NCBI GenBank assembly: GCA_950022655.1 | Contig: OX465587.1 | Location: 35,025,153-35,089,152, forward strand | DNA from: Alentia gelatinosa | Lineage: Eukaryota > Annelida > Polychaeta > Phyllodocida > Polynoidae | Length of the DNA: 64,000 nucleotides | Direction of reading: 5' to 3' | Shown: positions 45,204-56,335 of the stretch, one piece after another | How positions within the stretch are numbered: the stretch's first letter is position 1 | How the letters are laid out: each line of letters starts with the position of its first letter | Position numbers and translations under genes: made by a program | The notes under the pieces: generated by a model | The model's input: the letters and a program-made list of their open reading frames with translations, nothing else | What the model was told of the DNA's origin: nothing | The model's database searches: none

Positions 45204-46016
45204 CAGTAAAACCCCTCTTCCGGGACACCCCGCTTAAAGGGCCACCCCGCTTCAGGAGACAATTTGCTCGGAACGGAAATTTTCCCCACTATTAAGAGTT
45301 TATTTTAACCCTGCTTAAGGGGACACCCCGCTTAAGGGGACACCCCGCTTTAGGGGACAGTTTTTCGGTACAGAAATGCTTAAAAACCCCGCTTAAGGGG
45401 ACAGTTTGGAGGGACATCATATCAAAAACACTGAAAATCCAAGTTAATGGTACCCGTTTGCACGGGACAGAGAGTTGTCACAACCAGGACAATAGAGTAA
45501 GCATTCCCGGGCGGGCCCAGGCGGCACCCACTGAAGGTGTCAGGTCAGAGGCCCGCTAACAGGTTAGCGGTGAGCGGTTCAGGGCGGGCTGGGGGCTTTG
45601 AAGGTGCGGTATTCAGTGAGCCGTCGCGGCTCTGGGCGGCTCACGGGGAGTCCCTTATAGGACTGCTGATTTCCCTCAGAAGTTACCGGGGGGGGGGGGG
45701 GGGTGGGGGGGGGGGGGGTATAAACAGGAGCAAATTTCACAAGGAAGGCATATCCACCTTCAACCTCTATTTTTCATTTTTTTATTTTTTGTACATTTAT
45801 ATTCATTTATATTCATTTATATTCATTTATATTTATTTGCTTATTTATGTGTTATTAATAAACCTTTTAACCTAATAACCATCGTTTCATTCCTTTATGT
45901 AGGTATTCTCTATTGTATAACCATTGGCAGACTGAAAACCCCGCTTAAGGGGACACCCCGCTTAAGGGGACACTTGGCCCGGAACGGAGGGTGTCCCCTT
46001 AAGAGGGGTTTCACTG
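45204..46016. mobile_element. TA-flanked MITE, copy in LINE 1
   Basis: 813 bp, termini CAGTAAAACCCCTCTTCCGG and CCTTAAGAGGGGTTTCACTG inverted, flanked by TA (45202-45203, 46017-46018). Excision restores the LINE frame exactly. TA duplication and the CAGT start suggest a Tc1/mariner or pogo-type mobiliser. Repeated CCCCGCTTAAGGGG blocks lie near both ends. A guanine run of over 30 bases lies at 45688-45719, followed by a TATAAA-like sequence. Confidence 0.85.
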
Positions 46017-46431
46017 TACCAGTGTTCTGCACAGCTGCGCCCCGAAACAAATGAATGCAAAACTTCAACGGATACAAAACCGGGCCCTCCGGATCTGCCT
46101 GGGAGTTGGTCCCATGGTGTACACTGTCGATGAGCTCCACCAACTATGCGATATCATGAAGATCGAAGCATGACAAAATCTTCTGCGATTGGTATATCAA
46201 TAAAAGAAAGCAGTGAACAAGACAAGCAATCAGTTGGCTGAATTTGGTCGGACCCAAATAGCAGGCCCAAAGACTAGGTCTAGGGAAAAGTCTGTCTTCT
46301 GTTTGATCAGACCAAAAACCGAGTTTGTGAAACGGTCCCCCTCTTATCAGGGCAGGACCATGTGGAATGCACTGCCGGATCATATCAAACAGGCTGACAC
46401 AAAATCGGCTTTCAAGTCATTACTTATAAAA
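46017..46431 (+). pseudogene. C-terminal part of LINE 1 reverse transcriptase protein
   Basis: Resumes with QRIQNRALRICLG, the usual thumb-region motif of these LINEs. A TGA interrupts after DIMKIEA; the frame then continues to GRTMWNALPDHIKQADTKSA, the typical C-terminal block. The end is cut by PLE2 and finishes at about 50763 (LLIKHYNS stop). Confidence 0.8.
46417..46431. repeat. Left target-site duplication of PLE2
   Basis: TCATTACTTATAAAA, repeated exactly at 50731-50745. Both lie in the LINE 1 coding tail, and joining them restores its frame. Confidence 0.9.
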
Positions 46432-46820
46432 TGGTAAGCGACGTGATCGGCTCTAGCGACTGCTGGTATGTGACTAGATCTTTCCCGCTTTCTGGTTTGG
46501 AAGAGGGAACTTTATGTTAATGTCTTTAGTCAACCCGTTTGTTATTGACTCTATGTGGTCACCTGAGCCTTTTACTCCCTTGTTATTGGTTCATAGAGCA
46601 GACAAAGAGATTCAGAGAAGGGCTCCTCCAATCAGAGTCTGTCTTGTGAATGGTTTTGGCTATTGCTAGCTGGTTCCTGTATGTTTTTACATACCTCAAT
46701 GCTTTGTGGGCGTTTTTAGTGTTCATTTTTGACACCAGATATCCTGACTGTAGCTTTGGTCAGGTTTTCTATGTGTGAGGGAGTGGTATGTCCTGTAGAT
46801 CTGTTTTTTTTCACTGAATC

Positions 46821-46860
46821 TACCATACCAACAGTTTCGATTATCGTTAATCTCATTCAG
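46821..46860 (-). ncRNA. Hammerhead-like ribozyme core of PLE2
   Basis: On minus: CTGAATGA (one extra A versus consensus), stem II GATTA...TAATC, GAAAC, a loop and GTA (46823-46821). Stem II differs in sequence from PLE1 (GATC/GATC) yet remains paired, which supports a structured RNA. Confidence 0.5.
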
Positions 46861-47128
46861 GCTATTATTGGCTGATCATTTTGTCGCCAAAACCATCTTA
46901 ATTTAGATGATTTGGCAGTTGGTTGGGACCACACCTCTCTTGAGGTGTGTTGCTTTTACATTAGTGTGCATCTAGTCACATGTCGAGTCACTGGATGGAT
47001 GATGGTGAAAAATGGAGTAATCTGTTTGGAAAAATCATTCCCTTTCGTCCTCCGTATCTCTTCCTCATGGAGGTGTACGGTACGATGGCAATCGGAAAAT
47101 TTTTTTGACGTGGCCTTAGTGTTTCTCA

Positions 47129-47653
47129 TCATCCGAACCTACTATCCATTGTGTTAAGCCCCAATGGCACCTGTGTTTTCATCCGGTGAATCCAATTGTA
47201 TTCCACCTTCAGTCTCAGGTCTTTAGCCTTTTTGCTGTCCGGGTGTCGGTTTATGTAATCCAGTACCGTGAACTTCATGTCCTGGGTTCCCCGGTGGTCT
47301 GCGCGACAGAAGTGTTTTGGAACATCACTTATTTTGCTTTTGGTCTCTACTGCCCTCAGGTGTTCCCTGATGCGATTCTTGATTTTTCGTTTCATCTGCC
47401 CGATGTATTGGGTTTGACAGGTTTTGCACGTTATGCAATACACCAAATTGGAGCTATTGCAAGTTGCGCTGTGTTTCGTAGTTATCATTTTGCCCGTGTT
47501 GTGGCCTTTGATGGGGTCGGTGCCTAGGATTTTGCAGTATTTGCAATCCTTCTTTGTGCACTCGTTTTTGGACTTCTTTTGGTTGTCCTTTTTTGGTTTA
47601 CCCTGTTTGTACATTGTTCGTGCTCTGACCAAGTGGTCTTTCAGATTTTTCGG
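47129..47653 (-). CDS. GIY-YIG endonuclease domain of PLE2
   Basis: A cysteine-rich linker (CTKKDCKYC) is followed by NLVYCITCKTCQTQYIGQMK, KIKNRIREHL and a C-terminus TMDSRFG matching PLE1. The domain is separated from RT by one TGA, in a codon that is CGA in PLE1. Confidence 0.85.
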   Translation of the reverse strand, partial: PKNLKDHLVRARTMYKQGKPKKDNQKKSKNECTKKDCKYCKILGTDPIKGHNTGKMITTKHSATCNSSNLVYCITCKTCQTQYIGQMKRKIKNRIREHLRAVETKSKISDVPKHFCRADHRGTQDMKFTVLDYINRHPDSKKAKDLRLKVEYNWIHRMKTQVPLGLNTMDSRFG

Positions 47654-49345
47654 TCATTTGTAACCCTTGACCAGTCTGCTCTCATAGAAAGCCTTGGTCG
47701 TGGTGGATTTGCCTAATATTTCCCAGTTCTTCTCCATGATCTTTGGTAGTGTTTCGTGGTTGGGTCTATAAGTCGTTATCAGGAATGTCTTTTCCTTTGT
47801 ATTGTCTTCCTCAGTCTGTCTCCCTTCCTTGTTCAGGAGGGTTTCTCGAGACACGTTCTCTAGTCTATGCATGCATTCATTCAGAATTTGTTCGAGGTAG
47901 CCCCGTTTCTGAATTGTTCCATTTTTTTGGGTTGCATGATGTTCATAGTCACGTTGGTGTGTGCATATCCGTTTTACCCTCAATAATTGGGAGTATGGGA
48001 TACTGCGTTTCTGCGATGGTGGGTGTGCTGAGTCGAACCGCAGGTAAGTATTTCTGTCGGTTGGTTTGACATAGAGGTCACTTGTCAGGATTTTTGTGTC
48101 CAAGAAGGCAACACTCTTTGTTGAGTGTTCCATTGTGAATTTGATGGATTTATGATAATCATTCATCCACACCAGCCACTTTTTGAGTTCATCTTCTCTG
48201 TGTTTCCAGACGAAGAAAATGTCATCAATGTATCTCCACCACACTGTTGGGGTCAGATGGTACGCTTGTAGCATTTTTTCCTCCAGGCTCTCCATGAACA
48301 GATTGGCGTATGAGGGAGCTAGCCTCGTGCCCATTGCTGTCCCGCCTATTTGTAGGAAATTTTCACCGTTAAACTGGATGTTGTTTTTTGTAGGTCGGTT
48401 ATGCTCTCGTTCCTGGGCATCTTGTTTCCAGGTCTTAGTTTAGTTTAGTTCTTATTGCTTCAATCCCTTCGTCGTTTGGGATATTGGTGTAGAGTGCTCG
48501 TACATCCAGGGTCCCTATTATGTCTGAGTCGTCCAGCTTTTCTACATTGCTTATTTTATGTAAGAAATGGTTGGTGTCCTTTATATAGGATTTCACCTTG
48601 GGTACCTCCGGTTTGAGGAAGCTATCCACAAAGGTCGATATCTTCTCCGTTGGACACCCATTTGCTGAGACCACCGGGCGACCCGGTGGTGGTAATACTC
48701 CTTTGTGTATTTTTGGCAGGAAGTAAATCTGAGGGGGTCGGGGTTTGCCGGTCTTCAATGCTTTCCCCATTTTTTCGCTTATCTCTTTTCGTTCTACCAA
48801 GTTGTCTAGATATGAATCTATCTCTTGATTGAATGGTTTCGTCAGGTCATTCTTTTGTTTCTGATACGTTTTGTTATCGTTCAGTTGGCGTTCGGCTTCT
48901 AAGATGTAGTCCTTAGTGTCCTGTATGACTAAACCTCCCCCTTTATCGGCTGGTTTAATCACTATTTCTGTGTCTCTAGACAGACCTTTGAGGGCGTTTC
49001 GTTCCCCTTTCGTGATGTTGTGACTGACCCTACCTTTGTTTAGGTTTTTTCTTGACAGTTCTATTTCATTAATGGCCATGAACCCTTCCAGATTGCTAGA
49101 CCCCTGTGGAGTGGTCCAGTTAGATTTGTCACCTAGGTGTTTGGCTAGGTCCATATCTGTATAGGGAGTGTCATGTGGCACCGGAAAATGGACAAGAGAT
49201 TCTCTTGGTTTGGACTGTTCTCCGTCTGTGCCCGGAGCTTTACTGAAGAATTGTCTGAGTCTTAAGTTTCGGTGAAATCTATCTAGTTCTAGTTTGACGT
49301 CCCCTTCTTCCACTCTTGTTGTGGTGGGGCAGAAATTTTGTGATG
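47654..49345 (-). pseudogene. Penelope reverse transcriptase of PLE2
   Basis: The N-terminal frame (49313-48435) includes IVIKPADKGGGLVIQ and QIYFLPKIHKGVLPPPGRP. After a short damaged stretch (48434-48335, a stop and a small deletion) the C-terminal frame holds GTRLAPSYANLFMESLEEKM and WWRYIDDIFFVW. It ends at TGA (codon KGYK-stop) before the nuclease. Confidence 0.85.
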
Positions 49346-50687
49346 TATGCTGGGGTTGGTGCCAGACCGGCGGTCCATGGGTCTAGATGTCCCAAGTCCA
49401 GGCAGGATTCATAAAACACGGCTCGTGCCTCGGTTTTATGATATCTGCTATTGACATCACGCAGGTCCCGCCAGGCCAGGTGGGCTATCTCTGGTAGCTT
49501 CGCATCGATGGCCTGTGAGGAAGAGACAAATTGAATGGGATCAGTTATGTCATTTGGATCGGATGAAAGTCTTGAAAGATCAAGGTTATCTGATTCTACG
49601 AAATTGTCTAATGAAATATCATTATAGACTACGTTACACCCCTTTTGTGGGTTGTGTATTTTCGTTTTCAATATTGCACTCAGTTCGGAACTGGACACTG
49701 CACTGTGGCTGGTGCCCTGGTTGTTTTCACTCCCAACGTTCATCGACTTTTGGGTGTTGATCTCAACTGATTCATTCCCTGAAGATGGTTGTCCGTTTGG
49801 ACCACCTCCGGGAGGGTAACTAGACTCAACAAAATCTCCAGAGTGGTCTCTGATGTAGATGTTTGGGTTCTAGTTTCACTGTCAACCAAGGGAGGGACAT
49901 ATTGTGTCTCCCCCATTGGTTGAGTGGCGCTAGCAGTTTTGCCTGCTTTTCGGTGTGCATATGCCTCAGTGTGCTTTACACTGTATGCGGTTTGGTCAGT
50001 GTGGTTTCCACTTGACCCAAGAGAACTACGGGTGCGTGTGCTTCCCGCGTTCTTAACCAAATCATTGAGTGCTGTACTCTGACGTGGTTTGAAATAGTCT
50101 GTGATACGAGACCGTTTGTTCGCCGAACTCGTGCAAAATCTGTTATTGTTCAGTTTGCATTTGTTGGCATTACCTGTCGGTCTAGTGACTGTATAACAGG
50201 CTCCTTCCTCGCGGACTATGGCACGCTTCGGAAGACTGGGTGAAACAGAATTGTTGTGTCTTGATTCCACAGCCAAATTAGACTGAGAGTCATGACTTAC
50301 AACTTGATGAGAACCAAAGAAACTCTGTTTGGACACGTTTCTTACCTCGTCTCCGGTGGTTGTGCATCCCACCTCTCCGTCCGTCCGGTTGACGCCGTAG
50401 TCGGTGACCGGGTCATTCGGGCTGGTATCTGGGATTTGTGGGTTTCCTGTGGGAGAAGGCGTCTCCACCAGTGGCGGGGTGTTCTCATCGTCTGCGGTCC
50501 GTCTCTGTTTAGTGGCCTTGCTCGGCGTGTTGTCTGTACACAGAAACATTCCACTACTGGTCGGAGTGGTCCTCAATTCGTTCTTTTCGCGCTGCCCGTG
50601 TTTCGGGATGGTGAGCTCGGCCACCGGCCCCTCCTCGGGCTGTCGGCTAAATTTTTTTCCGATTGCCATCGTACTGCACACCTCCAT
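49346..50687 (-). pseudogene. ORF1 of PLE2, internally deleted
   Basis: Frame 50687-49740 (Ser/Thr-rich, with ITDYF at 50105-50091 in a basic context KRSRITDYFKPR) is followed by frame 49743-49279 with AWRDLRDVNSRYHKTEARAV and PWTAGLAPTPAYI, matching PLE1. Sequence then jumps straight to the RT leader, so the C-terminal RG-rich part of ORF1 is deleted. Confidence 0.65.
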
Positions 50688-50730
50688 GAGGAAGAGATAC
50701 GGAGGACGAAAGGGAATGATTTTTCCAAAC

Positions 50731-51101
50731 TCATTACTTATAAAACATTATAATAGCTAATAAATAGTCCATGAACTTCAATCACTGTAATCACTGTAAT
50801 CACACTTACCTGTCTTACAAACCTGTTGGCCGTGCATTAGTGATCATGCCTATACTCCAGTAGCAAAAGAAAACAATGGCACTACATATTGTAAATGTTT
50901 GTAACATGTAGAGACAATAGCTGTAATTATTTGTAATATTGATAACTTATAATGTGATAACTTCATGTTTGTATCTCCTTATGTTAGTTCATTATTTGTT
51001 TATTCCAATAGGAATGTTGTATCAGGTAACATGGGAAGGTGGAAGACCGCTACTATGTATGTAGGCGAACTGACTCAATAAAATTTAAAAAAAAAAAAAA
51101 A
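50731..51101 (+). other. 3' end of LINE 1 after PLE2
   Basis: Includes the right copy of the PLE2 target duplication (50731-50745), the last LINE codons and stop at about 50763, the 3' UTR, AATAAA and poly-A. Confidence 0.8.
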
Positions 51102-51985
51102 TCTTTAAGCATATGAGCGCCTCGCGCCATGCCCGAAACCGGAAGTGTTTTTTATTGATTTAGGCGTCACAACAGTAAGTACAAATATGACAAGATCCTG
51201 TTTATAACCCATTGAGGGTGAGTTACCGTACTCGCATGCCTGTTGAGAACAAGTTCCCAATGTTGATTTGGAGATTTGTACCAGGCTAAGATAAAGAACA
51301 GGGTGTCATTCAGAACGTATATGGTGTAGGAAGCAGCAGTATAAAAGTATCAAAAATACTGCACGGGTATATAATAATGAACGATACACACTTTATAAAA
51401 TGCTCTATATTTTATTTTAGAGGGCTGCATGTGCACAATTTACCACCACGAGGAATTAAACTTTACTAAGAAATCACCTTGTACATTTTCCCATTAGTTA
51501 TAAGTCATTCACAATGAACCAATCTTCTATTATATTCAAGTGATCCTGCATCAGTGTCTGAAAAATATGAGTATCCTAACCAAAATTCTTGATGACATTG
51601 TCAGCTGAATGTATACATTTGGTGCAGATATACTGATATACTGAAGGCATAACATACAAAGGAATCAAAAGTCATAACTCAAATACAAATCATTACTATG
51701 TACAATCGGATGAATTCATACTATGAAAATCATGATATACAGTACAATAGATATTCACAATAATCCAAACCCTTCAGACCTGCAGGAATCCATGATACAA
51801 CCTCATCACCTGATATGCTTATTCTAATCCTGGAATCCTGGAATTCCCGTCGGCCAATGGAAACAGATTTATAGACCGCTATTCTATACAGGACTGGGAT
51901 ACTAGTATAATCTGTAGATAAAAACCCAACAATTACAAACTGCATGTCAATTCAAGAAATCTATATAAATGTATGGGCCAGGGCG
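51102..51985. other. No gene recognised
   Basis: AT-rich. The stretch 51215-51305 (AAGTTCCCAATGTTGATT...GATAAA) is a possible relic of the H family. Confidence 0.4.
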
Positions 51986-51989
51986 GTCG

Positions 51990-52310
51990 AGTGATGATGT
52001 ATTCCTTCTACAGAAGAGGACACAGGGTGCCAGTCCCTGCTGTGTGGTGATTTGGGTGGGCCTGTGCAGGGAAGTGTCATTGGTTCTCATTTATTACATA
52101 ACTTGGCTTATAGAAAGCTGGGTTCACAGCAGGTCAACAGGCCACTCTCTGTGTTCTCTCTGTGAAGATGGAACCCTTGCCACCTCAAAGTGTTGTAGTC
52201 TTCTGTAACCTCTCGGTGGTTGAGCTCAGATCATCAACTTCAGTTGACAGCATCCAGCTCCCTCATGCTGCTACCTAGCATCTGGTGCTAGGGTACTGGT
52301 TGTTGCTTTC
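51990..52310 (+). mobile_element. Decayed relative of the solo LTR at 25509
   Basis: Blocks such as CAGTCCCTGCTGTG, TTATTACATAACTTGGC, TATAGAAAGCTGGGTTCACAG and CAGGTCAACAGG align in order with CGATCCTTGCTGTG, CATTACGTAACTCGGC and the TATA-to-leader region of the LTR at 25509. Termini are not recognisable. Confidence 0.45.
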
Positions 52311-52345
52311 CCAGGATTCCTGCTCTCCCACGGTGTACTATAGAG

Positions 52346-52635
52346 GAAACCCATAAAAGTTTAGGGTCTGAGCTCGTATCCCATCGAGTTTGAATCACGT
52401 AGTAATTCACAAGGTGAAGCCGCGTGAATTGCTATGTGATTCAAATGAGATGGGATCGAGCTCTGACCCTAAACTTGAATGGGTTTCTGAATTTATCTCA
52501 CCCTTAATATTGACTAATGGGCTAACATTTGTGACATTATTCCCCATTGGATATTTTTCCTAAATATCTAATGGGTGTTAGATACGTGTTTCCAATGTTA
52601 AGTCTATGGAGAAAAAATATCTGGGGTGAGATAAA
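52346..52635. mobile_element. H hairpin element, copy 2
   Basis: 290 bp, GAAACCCATAAAAG at the left to GGGGTGAGATAAAT at the right. Hairpin 1 arms around the tip GGTGAAGCC differ in sequence from copy 1 but pair with each other. The second palindrome is CCCATTGGATA...TATCTAATGGG. The block CCAATGTTAAGTCTATGG is conserved. Confidence 0.7.
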
Positions 52636-52639
52636 TAGA

Positions 52640-53150
52640 TATATGAACTATTAATAAAACCCTGTTTTATTAAAGTTGCTGTGTTTGGTTTGTGATTAGG
52701 GGATACCAAATTACCTGGTTTTCCTCCAAAAAGACAAGCCGACTAATGAGTTAACACACTTACAGAGTAGCATCTTTAATGGTCGATATATGATCATCCG
52801 CGGTTAGAAGCAATTCGACCAGTGACCGCTGCATAACCAAAGATCCAAATTAGACTGCCTAACAGATACTCAAATATGGCAAATGGCTCTGCACCATTAA
52901 ATACTCATTTAGTTTAATGTACATTACACCTGTGGTTTATCATTCACCTAAATTTCAAATTTCATTTCTGTGGATGGCTCTGTTAAATAATTTCTAAAAG
53001 CAGATACTCGAGGATGTGTATATGTGTATCCTAGCAACTTGTTGTATCCTTTAAGATTCAAAGGAAGAACTGTCTCTGAATAGAAATAAAAATGACACTG
53101 CAAAAAGAAGAAAAGCAAACAGCCTGTGGCATGTCCATTTTTAAGATGAG
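52640..53150. other. No gene recognised
   Basis: Unique AT-rich sequence between H copy 2 and the pseudogene. Confidence 0.4.
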
Positions 53151-53154
53151 GTGT

Positions 53155-55721
53155 TCAATGACCTGGAATGTTCATCGGAGGACATGTTACACCAGACTCC
53201 TTAGCCAGTTGTTCGACAAATAAAGCTTTGGTGATGTTAAACAAGTGGACCTCAGGGGGGATGCGTGCTACCTTGTTGTAGTGTTCAACTGTTGCTCTCT
53301 TACAGCATGGGATATACTTGCCTTCTTTGCACCATGTTGACCTAATTTCTGGCCATCGTGCTTGATGTTTCCTGAGCAACACATACATCTCACAAAGGCT
53401 GTTCATGTCATGAGTAATATTCTGACACCCTTTTGGGTATTGACCAACAGCTCTCATTGTTTCACAATATCCAGCCACCACCATATCTGGAACATATCTC
53501 TTGTTTACAAGATGATTAACACCAACTATTGTCAGTTGCATATGTTCTGGTCTGAGTTTGTTTTTCTGGAAGATGTTTGTTGATCTCGTCTGAATTTGGT
53601 AAGTTGATGTGCCAATCATACCTGTCCTTTTCAAAGTACCATGCATAGTGCATGATAATATTGATTGGGCAAATCATCACACCTTGGATCCAAAATTTCT
53701 CAAGAGCTTCGCGGAAGTTGGTGGTTTTAAATCTCTTCATTAGGAAATTTCTAGTATTTATGATAGTGTCCCTGTAGATTAGTTGTGGGAATGATGTCAT
53801 AAAACAACCCACTACCTTCAGGCCAAGAGCATTCTCTGTTGTAACTACCCAATCATTCATATTTCCTGCACCAGGTAAAATGGGAATCATACCAATGACC
53901 AATAATTTGCTTCTATTTTTCATCAAGTATTCTTTAGTCATGGGTGTTCGGAACTGAATATCAGTATCCATTAATGAGATGATAGTATCATTTACATACC
54001 TATCAATGAAAAATGTATTATATAGTTGTATACAGTAAAACCCCTCTTCCGGGACACCCCGCTTAAGGGGCCACCCCGCTTAAGGGGGCAATTTGCTCGG
54101 AACGGAAATTTTTCCCACTATTAAGAGTTTATTTTAACCCCGCTTAAAGGGACACCCCGCTTAAGGGGACACCCCGCTTTAGGGGACAGTTTTTCGGTAC
54201 AGAAATGCCTAAAAACCCCGCTTAAGGGGACAGTTTGGAAGGACATCATATCAAAAACACTGAAAATCCAAGTTTATGGTGCCCGTTTGTACAGGATAGA
54301 CAGAACAATAGACTGAGCATTCCCGAGCGGGCCCGGGGGGCCAGAGTGTGTTTTTTCATGGTTATAACTACATCTCTAGCGGGTCTGGGCGGGCCACAGT
54401 GAGTGGATATTAGGACCCGTGATTTTCGCGCCTGCTGAAGGTGCCAGGTAAGAGGCCCGCTTACAGGTTAGCTGTGGGCGACACAGGGAGGGCTGGGGGC
54501 TTTGAAGGTGCGGTATTCAGTGAGCCGTCGCGGCTCTGGGCGGCTCACGATGAGTCCTTTTAGGGCTGCTGATTTCTCTCAGAAGTCACTGGGGTGGGGG
54601 GTGGGGGGGGGGGGGGGTGGGGGCATTGACAGGGGGTATAAAAAGGAGCGAATTTCACAAGGAAGGCATATCCACCTTCAACCTCTATTATCTTTTTTTT
54701 TGTTTGTATATTTATATTCATTTATATTATATAAATTATTTCAAGTAAACAAATATAAATCATATATGATTTATATTTATTTATTTAATTGTGTGTTATT
54801 GATAAACATTGAAACCTAATAACCATCGTTTCCTTCATTTATGTAGGAATTCTCTATTATATTGTATAGCCATTGAAAGACTGAAAACCCCGCTTAAGGG
54901 GACACCCCGCTTAAGGGGACACTTGGCCCGGAACGGAGGGTGTCCCCTTAAGAGGGGTTTTACTGTATTATAACCTTTTCTATGCCTATATTTATTTTTT
55001 CTTGTCATGAACACATCTGGCGGTTGTTTTTCATAAAATACATTCAATGTCCATTCTGGTTAATGTTGTTTCATTTGTTTTTGAAACCTTTCACCAAATA
55101 GATGGTCAGGTTTTGAATCATCTAGCACTAAGGCCATTTTGCCATAAGTTGCTGGCCAGAAAAACACTGCAGTACGAAAAAATAAGCAATAGAAAAGCTA
55201 AAGATTCTTTGGATTCGATGATGTCCTTAAATATACTGTCATGTTTGGGAAATTGTTGTAGTTTTGCAGTGGTCCCTGCAGTGCATGCCTCATGAATGTC
55301 CCTGCAATCTTTAGTCTGTCAGTGAAGATTAACCAGGAGAAAATGCACAAAGTGATGCCAATGAAAACCAATATTTGAAACAAGAGAGATATTCAATATT
55401 ATATTAGTTTCTGTCATAACTATTTCAAGAAAGAGGAAGAAATAAAAATAATCTCATGAAATGGCATTGCTAATAATATATAATTCAGATCAGGTCACTG
55501 TCTATGAATTTGTCTGTAGTCTTAAGCAAGATTATCAAACCTACATATTGCTATAACATTCAGCAGCATTGATCAGTCAGCAGGCTTAAAAAGACTCTTT
55601 CTATAACATTGTTCATCACTGATATAGATTGATATTTAATTCATAAATACTGCTCTGTTATTTTGAATCTCTTGGTAGACATAAGTACTTTTTGTTGCCT
55701 TCGGGTCATTGCTGCAGTCAT
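53155..55721 (-). pseudogene. Broken paralogue of the 6342-8050 glycosyltransferase-like gene
   Basis: Exon 1 (55721-55689) keeps ATG, a basic tail and the GTACTT donor. The exon 2 acceptor reads TTTCAA instead of TTTCAG (at 55376-55375). Exon 2 then has in-frame stops (after TSSNPKNL and within KQH-stop-PEWT), an insertion of a 933-bp MITE (54033-54965) and a frameshift near 53560-53580. The DxD site MDTDIQFRTP and most of the domain remain recognisable. The decay is moderate, so duplication was fairly old but not ancient. Confidence 0.82.
54033..54965. mobile_element. TA-flanked MITE, copy in the pseudogene
   Basis: Same family as 45204-46016: CAGTAAAACCCCTCTTCCGG at the left, AAGAGGGGTTTTACTG at the right, TA on both sides (54031-54032, 54966-54967). 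It includes repeated CCCCGCTTAAGGGG blocks, a G-rich tract near 54595-54622 and GGTATAAAAAGG. Confidence 0.88.
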
Positions 55722-56007
55722 GATGGCTGTTGTAGGCTTTGATAAGCAATCCTAAAATTGTATCTAAAATATAAAAATAACGTTAGAATAATCATTAGAC
55801 TAATTGCCCCTTTGTTCCGAGGCAGAGCATATATCATAATCCTCGAAGAAAGATAACATTTATCATACTGCTGTATCATATCAAAGATAAGGTGTCATAG
55901 TTGCAATAGTATGTATTACGGAATAAACGCAGCACGAAATAAAAATTGATAAATCAAGTTGTGGGAGAGTAAAATCTTTTTTGTTTGTAATACATTTATG
56001 ATGATAT
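55722..56007. other. 5' flank of the pseudogene
   Basis: The first about 45 bases match the leader of the intact gene. The rest shows no feature. Confidence 0.5.
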
Positions 56008-56331
56008 TGTAATGAACACGGGTATCATCACTCGGCAGCTCCTCCGGAGGAGGTGGGGCGGTCCTCTGAAGTATCCCGGTTCCTCCGGTGGATGGGGCCT
56101 TGTGTCATGTGACGTCATGTGACATCATGACTCAGCGCTATTAATACAGCTCTTTGAGTGCGGTCACTAGCTTGGGCTCAGCACACTCTACCCTTTCTGG
56201 ATGGTAATAAAGACCAGTTAAGATTATTTCACTGTTGATGATTGACTGTATCTGTTTTATTATTACAATATAAGGATTTTAACGCTTGTAATTCTCTGTG
56301 CTCTTGTCATTCCCGATACACGATCATTACA
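56008..56331 (+). mobile_element. Solo LTR, 324 bp
   Basis: Perfect 8-bp ends TGTAATGA and TCATTACA, flanked by ATAT on both sides (56004-56007, 56332-56335). An AATAAA lies at about 56206. No internal sequence adjoins it. Family unassigned. Confidence 0.7.
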
Positions 56332-56335
56332 ATAT

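Larger units (their letters stand above)
46432..50730 (-). mobile_element. Penelope-like element PLE2
   Basis: A 4.3-kb minus-strand element with a 3' terminal repeat (47105 down to 46432) and a 95-base inverted cap at the 5' end (50650-50730) matching 47013-47105. It carries ORF1, RT and a GIY-YIG nuclease related to PLE1. Relative to PLE1 it lacks the 5' terminal direct repeat and about 0.9 kb of ORF1/RT leader (junction near 49345). Inserted in LINE 1. Confidence 0.88.
42631..51101 (+). mobile_element. LINE 1 (Jockey/CR1-type), interrupted twice
   Basis: Contains an APE endonuclease and reverse transcriptase frame, split by a TA-flanked MITE (45204-46016) and by PLE2 (46432-50730). The 3' end is AATAAA (51077-51082) plus a 15-base poly-A tail (51087-51101). 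Removing both insertions gives one continuous gene. The 5' border is approximate, placed after the MITE at 42626. Confidence 0.85.
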
